The position numbers and the translations under genes are program-made. Under the pieces are notes generated by a model, which saw only the letters and a list, made by a program, of their open reading frames with translations, made no database searches and had not been told where the DNA came from. Positions 39,214 to 52,966 of a stretch of DNA of 64,000 bases are shown here, piece after piece. Within the stretch, counting starts at the first letter, position 1. Each line of letters opens with the position of its first letter. Origin of the DNA: Verrucomicrobiota bacterium (lineage in GTDB: Bacteria; Verrucomicrobiota; Verrucomicrobiia; Limisphaerales; J093). The stretch lies in NCBI GenBank assembly GCA_012517065.1, contig JAAYVR010000015.1, positions 1-64,000 on the forward strand, read 5' to 3'.

Positions 39214-40962
39214 ATGGATACACAACCGTCAAAAAAAGAAGTCGGCGACATCCTCCACGAACGAGGAAAGTTGACCGATGCTCAGTTGGACACAATCCGA
39301 AGACGCCAACAACGCTGGCACACCCCACAACACGTCGCCATACTCAATCTCGGTTACGCTTCCGAGGAGGACACTTATCGCGCCCTGGCAGAGCTTCACC
39401 AAATTGAGTTCCGCGACCTTGCCAATTTTCAGTTCTCCGATTCTCTGAAGGAACTCGTGCCGGTCGCCGTCATGCTCAATTACAGAGTACTGCCACTCGG
39501 ATCAGAACCCGACGCACTCATTCTCGCTTTCACCGAACCACCCCGCCAAACAGAAATCAACAACCTCAGGCTTCTCCTCAACCGCAAAATCAAACCCGTC
39601 CTCATTACCCCAAGCTGCCTGCGAGCAATCATCAGACAACACTTCGGCCTCGGCGCCGAGACAATTCAGCGCCTCCGCGAAGACCGCGAACTCAAGGACG
39701 GTGCAAGAGAGATCGTCTTCGACATCACAACCGGCGAAGGCACACCCGCTGTCGATGCAAGCATCTCACGGCTCGTCGAGCAAATCCTCTCAGAAGCCCT
39801 TCGCCTCTCCGCAAGTGACATCCATATCGAGCCGTACCCTTCCGCAATCCGACTCCGCTATCGCATCGACGGTGTATTGCAGTCCGTGCCCGTGCCCGCT
39901 GATCTGCGTCAAATCTACGCTGCGTTGGTTTCACGACTCAAAATCATGGCCGGTCTGGACATAACCGAGAAACGCGTCCCGCATGACGGCCGCATTTCAA
40001 TGAAAACTGAACGCGAGGAATATGACCTGCGCGTATCCATCATCCCAACCAAACACGGCGAAAGCATCTGCCTGCGCATCCTCGGGCGCCAAAGCCTGTT
40101 CTTGGACTTGAAAGAGTTGGGTCTCAATCCTTCCCAAGAAGAGCTCATCCGACAGCTCACGCAGCTCCCTCAAGGGTTGGTCCTGTTGACTGGCCCAACA
40201 GGCAGTGGCAAAACCACAACGTTGTATGCCGCCCTCGCTCATGCCAACGACGAAGGCCGCAAAATCATCACCATCGAGGACCCTGTCGAGTACCAATTGG
40301 AAGGAGTCATCCAAATACAGGTCTGGGAAGAGGTCGGCCTCACGTTCGCAAGCGGTTTGCGCTCAATCCTCCGGCATGACCCCGACGTTGTCCTGATCGG
40401 AGAAATTCGCGATCCCGAAACAGCAGAGATAGCTGTTCGCGCCGCCCAAACCGGGCATCTGGTTTTCTCCACAGTTCATACCAACGACAGCGTCAGCGTC
40501 GTGACCAGGCTGCTGGACATGGGCGTGGAACCATTCTTGCTAGGTTCTTCCCTTGTTTGCAGCATTGCCCAACGCCTCGCCCAGCGCATATGTCCACATT
40601 GCAAGGAACCCGACACATCCATTCCCAAGCAGTTCCGTGAAGAAATGGCAACTGCATTGGCAATCAACCCTGCCGACCTGCGAGCTTTCCACGGCGCCGG
40701 CTGCATCGAATGCAACAACAAAGGACACCGAGGCCGCGTAGCGCTTTATGAGTTCTTTGTCATGACGGAAGAGATCGCCGACATGCTGGGCTCGAGAGTA
40801 CCCACGGGCCAGTTGCGTGCTGCAGCGCGCGAACGAGGTTGGCGATGCCTGCGCGATGAAGGCTGGGCCAAGGTCCAGGCAGGTCTGATCCCCATCGCCG
40901 AACTCCAAAGGCTCACGAGGAGAATCATCCCGCCTCCCTCATTGATAACACCCTCAAAATAG
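39214..40962 (+). CDS. pilB: Type IV pilus/type II secretion ATPase (PilB/GspE)
   Basis: Walker A LTGPTGSGKTTTLYAAL, IITIEDPVEYQLEG, VLIGEIRDPETAEIAVRAAQTGHLVFSTVHTN, CxxC pair. Confidence 0.92.
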   Translation: MDTQPSKKEVGDILHERGKLTDAQLDTIRRRQQRWHTPQHVAILNLGYASEEDTYRALAELHQIEFRDLANFQFSDSLKELVPVAVMLNYRVLPLGSEPDALILAFTEPPRQTEINNLRLLLNRKIKPVLITPSCLRAIIRQHFGLGAETIQRLREDRELKDGAREIVFDITTGEGTPAVDASISRLVEQILSEALRLSASDIHIEPYPSAIRLRYRIDGVLQSVPVPADLRQIYAALVSRLKIMAGLDITEKRVPHDGRISMKTEREEYDLRVSIIPTKHGESICLRILGRQSLFLDLKELGLNPSQEELIRQLTQLPQGLVLLTGPTGSGKTTTLYAALAHANDEGRKIITIEDPVEYQLEGVIQIQVWEEVGLTFASGLRSILRHDPDVVLIGEIRDPETAEIAVRAAQTGHLVFSTVHTNDSVSVVTRLLDMGVEPFLLGSSLVCSIAQRLAQRICPHCKEPDTSIPKQFREEMATALAINPADLRAFHGAGCIECNNKGHRGRVALYEFFVMTEEIADMLGSRVPTGQLRAAARERGWRCLRDEGWAKVQAGLIPIAELQRLTRRIIPPPSLITPSK

Positions 40963-41031
40963 CCACCTTTTCACAGCTTGGTTACCCCGGAAAATCTCCC
41001 GGGCGTGGCCGACTGCCCGAGTGAGCGCAAG

Positions 41032-41418
41032 GATATGGGGACAGACACATTGTTTTCGGCGTCATGCCGATCTGGTTCCAGGCACGATGTTTGCGCATAA
41101 ACACAAAGCGGCAGCAAGCTGCCGCATTCCAAGCGCTCCGCGCCCACCAAAGCACGCTGCATCCTCGGCAGCGCCTGAAAAACCATCAGGATCAGCGGCG
41201 AGATCGAATGACCAGATATGGGGACAGACACGTAGTTGGGTCGGAGTGCCGCGGGTCGCCCCTTGGCGCAGGCGTAAAGCGATGCCGTACCACAATCTGG
41301 ACCAGAAAGCTTTCAGTTTTCCGCGTGAACGCGGGACTCTAACGGCGATGGGTTGTTGCGCGCTTTGGGCGATGTCACGGCCGGGGCTGTCGGAGTCCTG
41401 CCTTTAGGCGGCTTTGGT
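41032..41418 (-). repeat. Composite dispersed repeat family B, inverted copy
   Basis: Near-identical reverse complement of 27042-27427; ATATGGGGACAGACAC at ~41033 and ~41217. Confidence 0.88.
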
Positions 41419-41483
41419 TCCGGCTATGCCGGGCTGCAAAATATACGGGCCAAGAATTCGATGCAGGTCCACCCTCAGCAAGC

Positions 41484-41963
41484 TCAAGCAGAGGTCGAGC
41501 TTTTCTTTTCTGTTTCGGTCCCTTGCCGGTTCTTTGGAAGGAAAGGCTTTCGGAAAGCCTCGTAAAAATCATAGCCGTCCTGGAAATCGGCACGGCTGTC
41601 CGTCTCGGTTTTTTTAAGTAAACCGTGATCGACAAGGTTGAAAACTATTTCGCCGAAATCTTCGCAACGTTTCACGCCCCACTCATCAAAAAGCGTGATC
41701 GCCATGGGCCCGTATCGATCCAACGCGTAGGTCTTGATCCCTGCGAGCAATTCCTGCCCCGAAATATGCCTGATTCGGCCCTTGTTGGCTTTGCTGATCG
41801 CCTTTTGCGTGAATTCAACAGCCTGCGTAACGAAAACGTAGGCATCACGGTGAAACCGTTTGTCTTTCTCCACAATCTGATCCAAAACCTCGTCAAAATC
41901 GTCTTTCCCCATACGCATAGAATCACTCTTTAACCTGGACTGGGAATTCTCCGGGCAATTCAT
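41484..41963 (-). CDS. Minf_1886 family protein (Planctomycetes/Verrucomicrobia conserved)
   Basis: ISGQELLAGIKTYALDRYGPMAITLFDEWGVKRCEDFGEIVFNLVDHGLLKKTETDSRADF. Start may be nearer 41918. Confidence 0.88.
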   Translation of the reverse strand: MNCPENSQSRLKSDSMRMGKDDFDEVLDQIVEKDKRFHRDAYVFVTQAVEFTQKAISKANKGRIRHISGQELLAGIKTYALDRYGPMAITLFDEWGVKRCEDFGEIVFNLVDHGLLKKTETDSRADFQDGYDFYEAFRKPFLPKNRQGTETEKKSSTSA

Positions 41964-42079
41964 GCGCTGTGCGCCAGGCTTTCACGGCCCAACCCACAAG
42001 CAAAAGCCCAATCACCAAACAAATCACTCTTTGTTCGCGTTGCGTCAGTCGAAACATCGCTAGAAGTATCGCCCAAGTG

Positions 42080-45142
<3,063 letters not shown>

Positions 45143-45447
45143 GCGCGGATTATGCTCAAGCGGCGCTCACATTCGCAATCACCGAGTTGTCTGTCGCGGC
45201 AGGGCCGCGCTCTTGTCGTGAGCGTGGCCACGCCCCCAGCGTTCACAAAGCATGTGGCCCTTTATTCCCTACCCTTGAAAGTCGTGAGTTGTATGTTGCA
45301 TGTTGAACGTGCCCAACCAGTATGCCAATCAGCGAGCCCTGTTGATAGCCCGCTACGCCCAAAGCTTCATTCCGATGAGATTTCCGGGTTAGACTTGCGC
45401 CACCCAGCCCACTAGTAGCAGTCTTTCAACCGGACAATCACGACGCA

Positions 45448-45990
45448 ATGAAAGAAACAAATCGTCACTTGGAACGATTGCGGGTCATTGAAGGCGATAT
45501 CACCCGTCAAAATGTCGATGCGATTGTTAACGCGGCAAACACCACGCTCCTCGGCGGCGGTGGAGTTGACGGCGCGATTCACCGCGCCGCCGGCCCTGAG
45601 TTGCTCGCCGAATGCCGAACGATCGGCGGCTGCCCGACCGGCGAGGCCAAAATAACCCGCGGATATCGGCTGCCGGCAAAATGGGTTATCCACACTGTCG
45701 GCCCCGTGTGGCACGGGGGTGACCGTGGCGAGGACGAATTGCTCGCAAGTTGTTATCGAAACAGCCTCGAACTTGCCATTCAACATGGTGTTAAAACCAT
45801 CGCTTTCCCCGCCATCAGCACCGGCGCATACGGTTTCCCGCTCGAGCGCGCAGCGCGGATTGCCGTGCGCGAATGCCTCAGTTTCTTGCGCAACCACCTC
45901 GAGTTTGGTGAAATTCGCCTTGTGTGTTTCGGAACGAAGGCTCTGGACGCTTACAAGGCAGCGCTCGCCGAATCGGCGCGGGAAAAGTGA
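45448..45990 (+). CDS. Macro domain protein (O-acetyl-ADP-ribose deacetylase-like)
   Basis: [45 protein letters not shown]…[12 protein letters not shown]. Confidence 0.95.
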   Translation: MKETNRHLERLRVIEGDITRQNVDAIVNAANTTLLGGGGVDGAIHRAAGPELLAECRTIGGCPTGEAKITRGYRLPAKWVIHTVGPVWHGGDRGEDELLASCYRNSLELAIQHGVKTIAFPAISTGAYGFPLERAARIAVRECLSFLRNHLEFGEIRLVCFGTKALDAYKAALAESAREK

Positions 45991-46195
45991 CGCTGATCTG
46001 CCGCGATTCAATCCGCGTGTTATGGCACCGCATGTCCGGTCGGTCTGAAGCGGAGCTTCGCCAGTCCATAAACCACAGCGCTGAAAGCAGGGATGTATCT
46101 GTGGGTCTGTCCGGAAAATTTCCGGGCCAAGAAATTGTTCGCTCAGTTTAATTGAGCTCTGATGATGCTTGTGCACGCCGACGTCTAACTCATCA

Positions 46196-48727
46196 ATGCC
46201 GGAAAACGAATCGCTTGAAAAACATGTAAGAGTAGATGGCCGGTTCTTTCGCGCAGGCCGGGACAAGTTTCATTTGCGTGGGGTGGCTTACGGGCCGTTC
46301 GCCCCAAACAGCAAAGGCGAGCCTGTTGGCGAGAAGGACGAAGTATTGCGCGACTTTTCCCTGATACGCGAGTTGGGCGCAAATCTTCTTCGCGTTTATT
46401 TCGTGCCACCGAAATGGTTCATGGACCTTGCGGCCGAACATCGACTGCGGCTGCTCATCGACGTGCCATGGAACCAAACGGTGTGCTTTTTGGATCGGCC
46501 GGAACTCACGCGGCAATCGATCGAAGCCGTCCGCAAGGCAGCAATTGAATGCGGACATCATCCGGCGGTGTTTGCGCTGTCCGTCGCGAACGAGTTTCCG
46601 CCAGATATCGTCCGATGGTCCGGGGCGGCGGCTATAGCAGACCATGTTGATCGACTTGTCAGGGCGGTCAAAGAAGTTGCGCCACAGTGCCTTTGCACAT
46701 TCGGCAATTTCCCGACAACGGAGTTCCTGGCCCCGACCGAGGTTGATTTCGTGTGTTTCAATGTTTATCTCCATGATGGCGCGGCCTTTGACAACTATCT
46801 TGCGCGGCTGCATATGCTGGCCGACGTCAAACCTCTGGTGATTGGCGAGGTGGGAGTTGACTCATTTCGCGAGGGACAACAACGGCAGGCGGACATTTTG
46901 AAGAACCTGACGCAGATCGCTTTTGCCGGAGCCACCGCAGGTGTCGTGGTGTTCAGGTTCACAGACTCATGGTACAAAGACGGGCAATCGGTCGAAGACT
47001 GGGAGTTTGGTCTCACAACCAGAGACCGGCGGCCAAAACCCGCGTTTTTCGCTGTGCAACAAGTCTTCAGGGCAGCCCCTTATTTCATCCATCACCGACA
47101 ACCAAAGGTGTCCGTGATCGTTGCGGCTTATAACGCAGCAAAAACATTGCCCGCATGCCTCGAGTCACTCGCAAACCTGAACTACCCGGATTACGAGGTC
47201 ATACTGGTGGACGACGGTTCCACAGACGCCACAGCCAATATCGCAGCCCAGCACCCGAACGTGCGCTATATACGACACCCAACAAACCAAGGACTCTCAG
47301 TCGCTCGCAACACCGGCATCGCGGCTGCCACCGGAGAAATCGTAGCGTTCACCGATGCCGATTGCCGCGTGGACGAGGATTGGCTTCATTATCTGGTGGG
47401 CACGCTTGTTGAGAACAGATATGCAGGCGTGGGCGGACACAATCTTCTGCCGCCCGACGACTCCGCAGTGGCAGCGGTCGTCCAAGCTTCCCCGGGCGTC
47501 CCAACGCACGTCATGCTCACCGACAGAATCGCCGAGCACATCCCGGGGTGCAATATGGCGTTTTGGAAGTCGGCACTCGTAGAAGTCGGGTGTTTCGACC
47601 CGATATTCCAAAGGGCGGGCGACGATGTGGACATCTGCTGGCGATTACAGCAACAAGGATTCCAGCTCGGGTTTAGCCCTGGCGCGTTCGTCTGGCATTA
47701 CCGCCGATCGACCGTCTCGGATTACCTCAAACAGCAACGCGGGTACGGCGAAGCAGAAGCGCTCCTTGACCACAAGCACCCGGAAAAATTTGGCCCGTTC
47801 GGTCATAGCATCTGGCGCGGCCAAATCTATGGCACCGGCAATGTCGGAATCACAACAAGGCATCCCGTCATCTACCGCGGAAGATATGGAGCGGCCCTGT
47901 TCCAACGCCTCTATCCGGCGCCTAATTCGCTGGCAGTGATGTTGCTGACCAGCATCGAGTACCACGCATTCGTCACGGTGCCCTTGTTGCTTTTGTCGCT
48001 GGTATTCAGTTGGGTGGTCCCGCTTGCTCTTGCCAGTGTTGCCTTGTCAACAGGAGTTTGCATTGCGGCCGCCGCTCAAGCTCCAATCCCGCGGCAAAAG
48101 AAACGGTTATGGTCAAGGCCCCTTGTGGCTCTGCTGTTTGCTTTGCACCCAATTGTGCGGGGTTGGGCGCGGTACAGAGGCCGGCTGTTGCTCCGGCGAA
48201 CGAAGCTCGGCGAACTTGAAACCCTCGAGTCAATCAGCAGAAAGCAACAACACCGGATTCCCAGAGAACTTGCCTACACCGCCCCGCCCGGGTTCTTGCG
48301 CCAGGAATTCCTCGACGCGGTCCTGTATCGCCTGAGCCGTGAAGGTTTCGCCGCAAGAACCGACACTGGTTGGAGCGATTTCGACATCGAGGTCTATGGC
48401 GGGCCATGGTCAAGACTTCATCTGGTCACAGCCAGCGAATACTGGCCGGGCGGCGGCCAGTCAATTCGCTGTCGGCTGCGTCCCAGAACGACGCTGGCGG
48501 CCAACGTCGCTGGCTTCTGCATATGCGCTTTGACGGTCGTTCTTGTCGCTCTGGCCACCAAAGGACATCACTGGCTGTGGACGTCACTGGTGTTGATGCC
48601 GGCTTTCGTCCTTTGGGTTTGGAGGGAACAGCGAGATTTGCAGAGGCTGACCGGCGTGCTGCTTGATGATGTTGCGAAGCGATTGGGGCTGCAGCCCGAT
48701 CCCGGCACCGCGCCCGCAAAAACGTGA
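46196..48727 (+). CDS. Glycoside hydrolase (TIM-barrel)-family 2 glycosyltransferase fusion, membrane-bound
   Basis: N-terminal FHLRGVAYGPFAPN…ALSVANEFPP…VIGEVGVDS; then GT2 VSVIVAAYNAAKTLPACLESLANLNYPDYEVILVDDGSTDATA; C-terminal TM helices. Confidence 0.9.
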   Translation: MPENESLEKHVRVDGRFFRAGRDKFHLRGVAYGPFAPNSKGEPVGEKDEVLRDFSLIRELGANLLRVYFVPPKWFMDLAAEHRLRLLIDVPWNQTVCFLDRPELTRQSIEAVRKAAIECGHHPAVFALSVANEFPPDIVRWSGAAAIADHVDRLVRAVKEVAPQCLCTFGNFPTTEFLAPTEVDFVCFNVYLHDGAAFDNYLARLHMLADVKPLVIGEVGVDSFREGQQRQADILKNLTQIAFAGATAGVVVFRFTDSWYKDGQSVEDWEFGLTTRDRRPKPAFFAVQQVFRAAPYFIHHRQPKVSVIVAAYNAAKTLPACLESLANLNYPDYEVILVDDGSTDATANIAAQHPNVRYIRHPTNQGLSVARNTGIAAATGEIVAFTDADCRVDEDWLHYLVGTLVENRYAGVGGHNLLPPDDSAVAAVVQASPGVPTHVMLTDRIAEHIPGCNMAFWKSALVEVGCFDPIFQRAGDDVDICWRLQQQGFQLGFSPGAFVWHYRRSTVSDYLKQQRGYGEAEALLDHKHPEKFGPFGHSIWRGQIYGTGNVGITTRHPVIYRGRYGAALFQRLYPAPNSLAVMLLTSIEYHAFVTVPLLLLSLVFSWVVPLALASVALSTGVCIAAAAQAPIPRQKKRLWSRPLVALLFALHPIVRGWARYRGRLLLRRTKLGELETLESISRKQQHRIPRELAYTAPPGFLRQEFLDAVLYRLSREGFAARTDTGWSDFDIEVYGGPWSRLHLVTASEYWPGGGQSIRCRLRPRTTLAANVAGFCICALTVVLVALATKGHHWLWTSLVLMPAFVLWVWREQRDLQRLTGVLLDDVAKRLGLQPDPGTAPAKT

Positions 48728-48747
48728 CCTCCGCCGCATCAAACAGG

Positions 48748-49431
48748 TCAGCTCTTCACTGAAAAAACACTGGAAAGAATCAGTTCTTTGATCCTCCAGA
48801 TGAGCGTCATTGTCAACGCCAACGGCAGAAGCAGCAGCAACAGCAACAGAAAAATCCCCGCCCGCGAAAGAGTCGCAAGAAGCTGGGCCGGCAGGTAAAA
48901 CCCGCGATATGTGTAGGCAAGCATTATCCAACCTGCGCTGAAAAGAGCCAACGCTGCCAGCAGCCAGATGTTGAGCGTCGTGAACAGTTTGGCCTCAATC
49001 CGCAGCGTTTCGTCGGGCAACATCGCAACCAAACGCTGAAGAGCATGATTGAGCAACAGTAGAAAAGCGAAACCCGACAGCGCCATCAAAAATGTTGCGA
49101 TCCTGTAATGGGGAACCTCTGGCATCACTTTCCACCAATAGAGAAAAGGTGAGAGCCCAAGGCTGATCAAAGCCGCAGTTTTCGTCCGCTCGAGGGCAGC
49201 ACGCCATACACGTTCGTTTTGGCGAAAATACCCGAGCTGAGCAACAGCGTAATACAGCACGCCAGTGACCATCATCGGCGGCAGTATTCCGAAAGGCTCA
49301 AAGAATCCTGTCCTGGCCGTCTGGACACAGACAACCAGCGCAACGGGCATTCCCCAGAACAGTGCCGACAGGCCCCTGACAAGCCTGCCCAGTGAAAACA
49401 TCAATTGTGCCGGTGGCGCCTGGTCGCTCAT
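48748..49431 (-). CDS. Multi-pass membrane protein, unknown function
   Basis: 227 aa with five or six predicted hydrophobic helices. Confidence 0.6.
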   Translation of the reverse strand: MSDQAPPAQLMFSLGRLVRGLSALFWGMPVALVVCVQTARTGFFEPFGILPPMMVTGVLYYAVAQLGYFRQNERVWRAALERTKTAALISLGLSPFLYWWKVMPEVPHYRIATFLMALSGFAFLLLLNHALQRLVAMLPDETLRIEAKLFTTLNIWLLAALALFSAGWIMLAYTYRGFYLPAQLLATLSRAGIFLLLLLLLLPLALTMTLIWRIKELILSSVFSVKS

Positions 49432-49630
49432 TGACCTTGGGACCTTGTGCTGTTCACTCCCGTGGGTCTGTGGGGCTTTGCCGGCAAACTGCTTTGGCGG
49501 AATTTGCTGACGCGGTTTGCTGCGGCATGATCAGACGAGAGCATCGTGGCGCATGATTGGCTGTGGTGTTCCGGGCTGGTAGCAAGGCCTTGTTGCATAG
49601 ATCATTTGGTTGTGGCTCTCGATCCCTGAC

Positions 49631-51574
49631 CTACTGAATGCCGAGGTACGTGTAATCGGTCAGTCCCCGCTCGTATTCGTCCAACAACCGCATCGCTTCA
49701 GAGGGCTTCAGTCTGTCAGTCTTAATTGCCTCGTCAACCTGCGCTTTCATCAGGCGCTTGAGCTCATTGTCGTCATATTGAACAGCAGCCAGCGATTGAA
49801 CGATTGTGGTGCCTTCGATGATTTCTTCCACATAGTAGCCGCAGGGCTCGTCGGGGTCGAGGAACACGTGCACTTCGTTCACGCGGCCAAAAAGGTTGTG
49901 CAGGTCGCCCATGATATCCTGATATGCGCCCATGAGGAAGAACCCGAGATAATACGGTTCGATTGCGCCGTTGCCGTTCCGATTCAAAGCGTGCAGGGGT
50001 ATGGTGTCGCGCGGATCGCACAGGTCGATGAATTTGCTGATTTGGCCATCGGAATCGCAGGTGATATCGACCAATGTTGCTTCGCGAGTCGGGCGTTCGT
50101 TGAGGCGGCTGACTGGCATGATCGGAAACAACTGACCCAATGCCCAGTGATCCAGCAGCGATTGAAAGACCGAGAAATTGCAAATGTATTGGTCACCCAG
50201 GCTGTCTTCGAGCCGCCGAATCTCCTCCGGCACATAACTCTGTTCTTTGAAGCTGCGAACAACTTCTTCGCTGATCTCCCAGTACAGGTTTTCGATCTTT
50301 GCCTTTGAAACCAAATCGAGCAAACCGAGAGTGAACATGTTGTACGCGTCTTCCTTGCGTTCGAGAGCGTCGTGGTAGGCTTCGAGTTTGTTGAGCCGGG
50401 GCAGATTCCGCTTTATGTCGAGCAACTCGCGGACAAGCGGGTGCTCATCGTTCCCGTAACTGAGGTGCTCCCACTTGCGTTGTTTGGCGATCGCACCGAA
50501 AGCCTCAACAATCAACACGCTGTGATGCGCAACAATGGCCCGGCCGCTCTCACTGATGATGTCCGGGTGCGGCACTTTCTCTGCGTTGCACACATCGGCG
50601 ATGTAATAGACGATGTCGTTGGTGTATTCCTGAAGGGTGTAATTGGTGGAACTGTCAAACGCTGATCTGCTGCCGTCGTAGTCAACCCCAAGGCCGCCCC
50701 CAACATCAAGGTACTGAATCGGAAACCCCATCGTCACAAGCTTGGCATAAAAGCGGCTCGCCTCCTGGACGGCCTTCTTGATCGCGAGGATGTCAGGAAC
50801 CTGCGAGCCGATGTGAAAATGCAGGAGTTTGAGGCAATGGGAAAGGTTCTCGGACCGCAACATCTCGGCCGCCGCCAGTATCTCGGAGGTTGTGAGGCCG
50901 AACTTGGCGTGTTCACCCCCGCTTTCAACCCATTTGCCGCCGCCTCTGCACATCAGCCTAACCCGAATCCCAATCAACGGCTCCACCCCTATTTGCTTCG
51001 AAATGCCGAGAATCTGGCGGAGTTCCTCAAGTTTTTCGACCACAAGAATCACCTTCTTGCCAAGCTTGATCCCCATCAGCGCCATGCGAATAAACGCGCC
51101 GTCTTTGTACCCATTGCAAATAATCAGGCTCCCCACCTGGCTCTGAAGAGCAAGGCCGGCAAACAACTCCGGTTTGCTTCCCACTTCGAGGCCGAACTGG
51201 TATGGTCGGCCCGCATCGAGAATCTCCTCCACCACCTCGCGCAATTGATTGACCTTTATGGGAAACACACCACGGTACGAACCTTGGTAGTTGAACTCGG
51301 CGATCGAGTTGCGAAATGCAAGATTGATGGCTTCCACCCTGTGCCGGAGTATGTCTTGAAACCTGATCAACAGCGGAAACTTGAGCCCGCGCCCGCGCGC
51401 TTCTTCAATCACGTCTGTAAGGTCCACTACCGCGCCGTTCTCCTGCAGCGGCCTTGCTACAACGTGGCCTTCGTCGCTGATGTCGAAGTATCCCGCGCCC
51501 CAGCGATCGATGTGATAAAGAGCACGGGCATCCTGGATACTCCAGGGACTGCTATCTTCTGAAGCTTTGCTCAT
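49631..51574 (-). CDS. speA: Biosynthetic arginine decarboxylase
   Basis: WSIQDARALYHIDRWGAGYFDISDEGHV; GVFPIKVNQLREVVEEI; LHFHIGSQ; YLDVGGGLGVDYDGS. Start trimmed to MSKASED at 51574. Confidence 0.95.
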   Translation of the reverse strand: MSKASEDSSPWSIQDARALYHIDRWGAGYFDISDEGHVVARPLQENGAVVDLTDVIEEARGRGLKFPLLIRFQDILRHRVEAINLAFRNSIAEFNYQGSYRGVFPIKVNQLREVVEEILDAGRPYQFGLEVGSKPELFAGLALQSQVGSLIICNGYKDGAFIRMALMGIKLGKKVILVVEKLEELRQILGISKQIGVEPLIGIRVRLMCRGGGKWVESGGEHAKFGLTTSEILAAAEMLRSENLSHCLKLLHFHIGSQVPDILAIKKAVQEASRFYAKLVTMGFPIQYLDVGGGLGVDYDGSRSAFDSSTNYTLQEYTNDIVYYIADVCNAEKVPHPDIISESGRAIVAHHSVLIVEAFGAIAKQRKWEHLSYGNDEHPLVRELLDIKRNLPRLNKLEAYHDALERKEDAYNMFTLGLLDLVSKAKIENLYWEISEEVVRSFKEQSYVPEEIRRLEDSLGDQYICNFSVFQSLLDHWALGQLFPIMPVSRLNERPTREATLVDITCDSDGQISKFIDLCDPRDTIPLHALNRNGNGAIEPYYLGFFLMGAYQDIMGDLHNLFGRVNEVHVFLDPDEPCGYYVEEIIEGTTIVQSLAAVQYDDNELKRLMKAQVDEAIKTDRLKPSEAMRLLDEYERGLTDYTYLGIQ

Positions 51575-51824
51575 CTCAGAGTTGTTCGACAGCACTATAA
51601 GAATGTCAGTGCAGTTTTCAATATGCAGCGTGAAAACCCATGTGAATTGCAAGAAAGAAAAATCTCGATTCACTCTTCGTTCCTCTTTGACGAGGCAAGC
51701 AAGGTGACAAGGCCGACGGCAGCCCCCGAGCGTCGTCGCGCCGCCCGCATAGCTGGTCTGAGGCTGGGCTGCGCTAAAGCAAAATGCCTTTGCATGTTCA
51801 CACGCCGCCTGATTCACTGAATCC

Positions 51825-52586
51825 ATGCCGTTTGTCACCTTGTCCGCGATCGTTAAGGAGTGCAATCGCCTGTTGAAACCGGAGCGTTTCAATGATTGGG
51901 ATGGCGCAGTAAACGGTCTGCAGGTCGAAAACCGTGGCAAGGTCCATCGCATCGCAGCCGCCGTGGACGCCACTCTCAGCACGGTCCAGTCCGCAGTTCA
52001 AGTACACGCAAACCTCCTCCTCGTCCACCACGGCTTGTTCTGGTCGCCGAGTTATCCATGGACCGGTTCGCGCTACAGGCTTTTGAGGCTGCTGTTGGAC
52101 AACGATCTCGCCGTTTACAGCGCGCATCTCCCGCTCGATGCCCACCCGCGACTGGGAAACAGCGCCGGCCTCTGCGCTGCGCTCGGCCTCGGCCGAGTCC
52201 AGCCTTTTTTTGAATGCCGGGGCCACCTCTTGGGGTTTAAGGCTGCCACGCGATTGTCCCGCGACGTTTTGGCGGAACGATTGGAGAAAGCCACGGGCGC
52301 AAGAGTCACACTGCTCCCCGGCGGGCCGTCCATATGTCGGCGAATAGGCGTTGTCACAGGCTCGGCAGGAGCTGAGCTCGCACAAGCCGCGCTCGAAGGC
52401 GTGGATACGTTCATTACTGGGGAAGGACCGCACTGGACATTCGGCGCTGCCGAGTTCGCCGGAATCAACGTGATGTACGCCGGCCATTATGCGACCGAGA
52501 CATTCGGTGTGAAAGCCCTCGCAAGGCATCTCTCCCAGAAGTTTCGGGTGCCATGGGTTTTCATAGACAATCCGTCCGGATTGTAA
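51825..52586 (+). CDS. Nif3-like dinuclear metal center protein
   Basis: FNDWDGAVNGLQVENRGKVHRIAAAVDATLSTVQSAV; LLVHHGLFW; YAGHYATETFGVKALARHL. Confidence 0.92.
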   Translation: MPFVTLSAIVKECNRLLKPERFNDWDGAVNGLQVENRGKVHRIAAAVDATLSTVQSAVQVHANLLLVHHGLFWSPSYPWTGSRYRLLRLLLDNDLAVYSAHLPLDAHPRLGNSAGLCAALGLGRVQPFFECRGHLLGFKAATRLSRDVLAERLEKATGARVTLLPGGPSICRRIGVVTGSAGAELAQAALEGVDTFITGEGPHWTFGAAEFAGINVMYAGHYATETFGVKALARHLSQKFRVPWVFIDNPSGL

Positions 52587-52662
52587 GGGTCGGCGCATAT
52601 TCCCGGCGCTTAAAGTTCGCGCATTGGGAATGCGATGCAACGCCGACAATCGCGCAGTCTTA

Positions 52663-52812
52663 GCCCGCATAATTCCCAGTCCGGCGCAGCCCGAACCAAA
52701 GTTGCCTGACTGGCATTGACCCGGCTCCTGCGCCCCCCTGTGGCTGTCTGTCGCGCCGGTCTGCGAAGTATCCCCTGCGACTCCGTCGCAAGGAAGAGCG
52801 CGCTGATCCCAC
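52663..52812. repeat. Dispersed repeat family A, copy 3
   Basis: gtccggcgcagcccgaaccaaagttgcctgactggcattgacccggctcctgcg…gcgactccgtcgcaaggaag. Confidence 0.65.
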
Positions 52813-52966
52813 TGGTTTTTCACGCGCTGGCGCGGATGCAGTGGGCGTTGGCAGGCGCGAAGCGCTTGGAGTGCGGCTGCTTGCTGCCGCTTTGTTTCTA
52901 TGCCGAAACAACGTGCCTAGAACCAGATCGGCATGAAGCCACAAACAATGTGTCTGTCCCCATATC
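52812..52966. repeat. Family B partial copy (palindromic core plus one GTGTCTGTCCCCATAT)
   Basis: gatgcagtgggcgttggcaggcgcgaagcgcttggagtgcggctgcttgctgccgctttg…aaacaatgtgtctgtccccatat. Confidence 0.75.

Noticed and set aside
51575-51982. N-terminal extension of the speA ORF
   Set aside because: 136 aa without speA similarity, overlapping the divergent Nif3-like gene; start at 51574 fits known SpeA proteins better.
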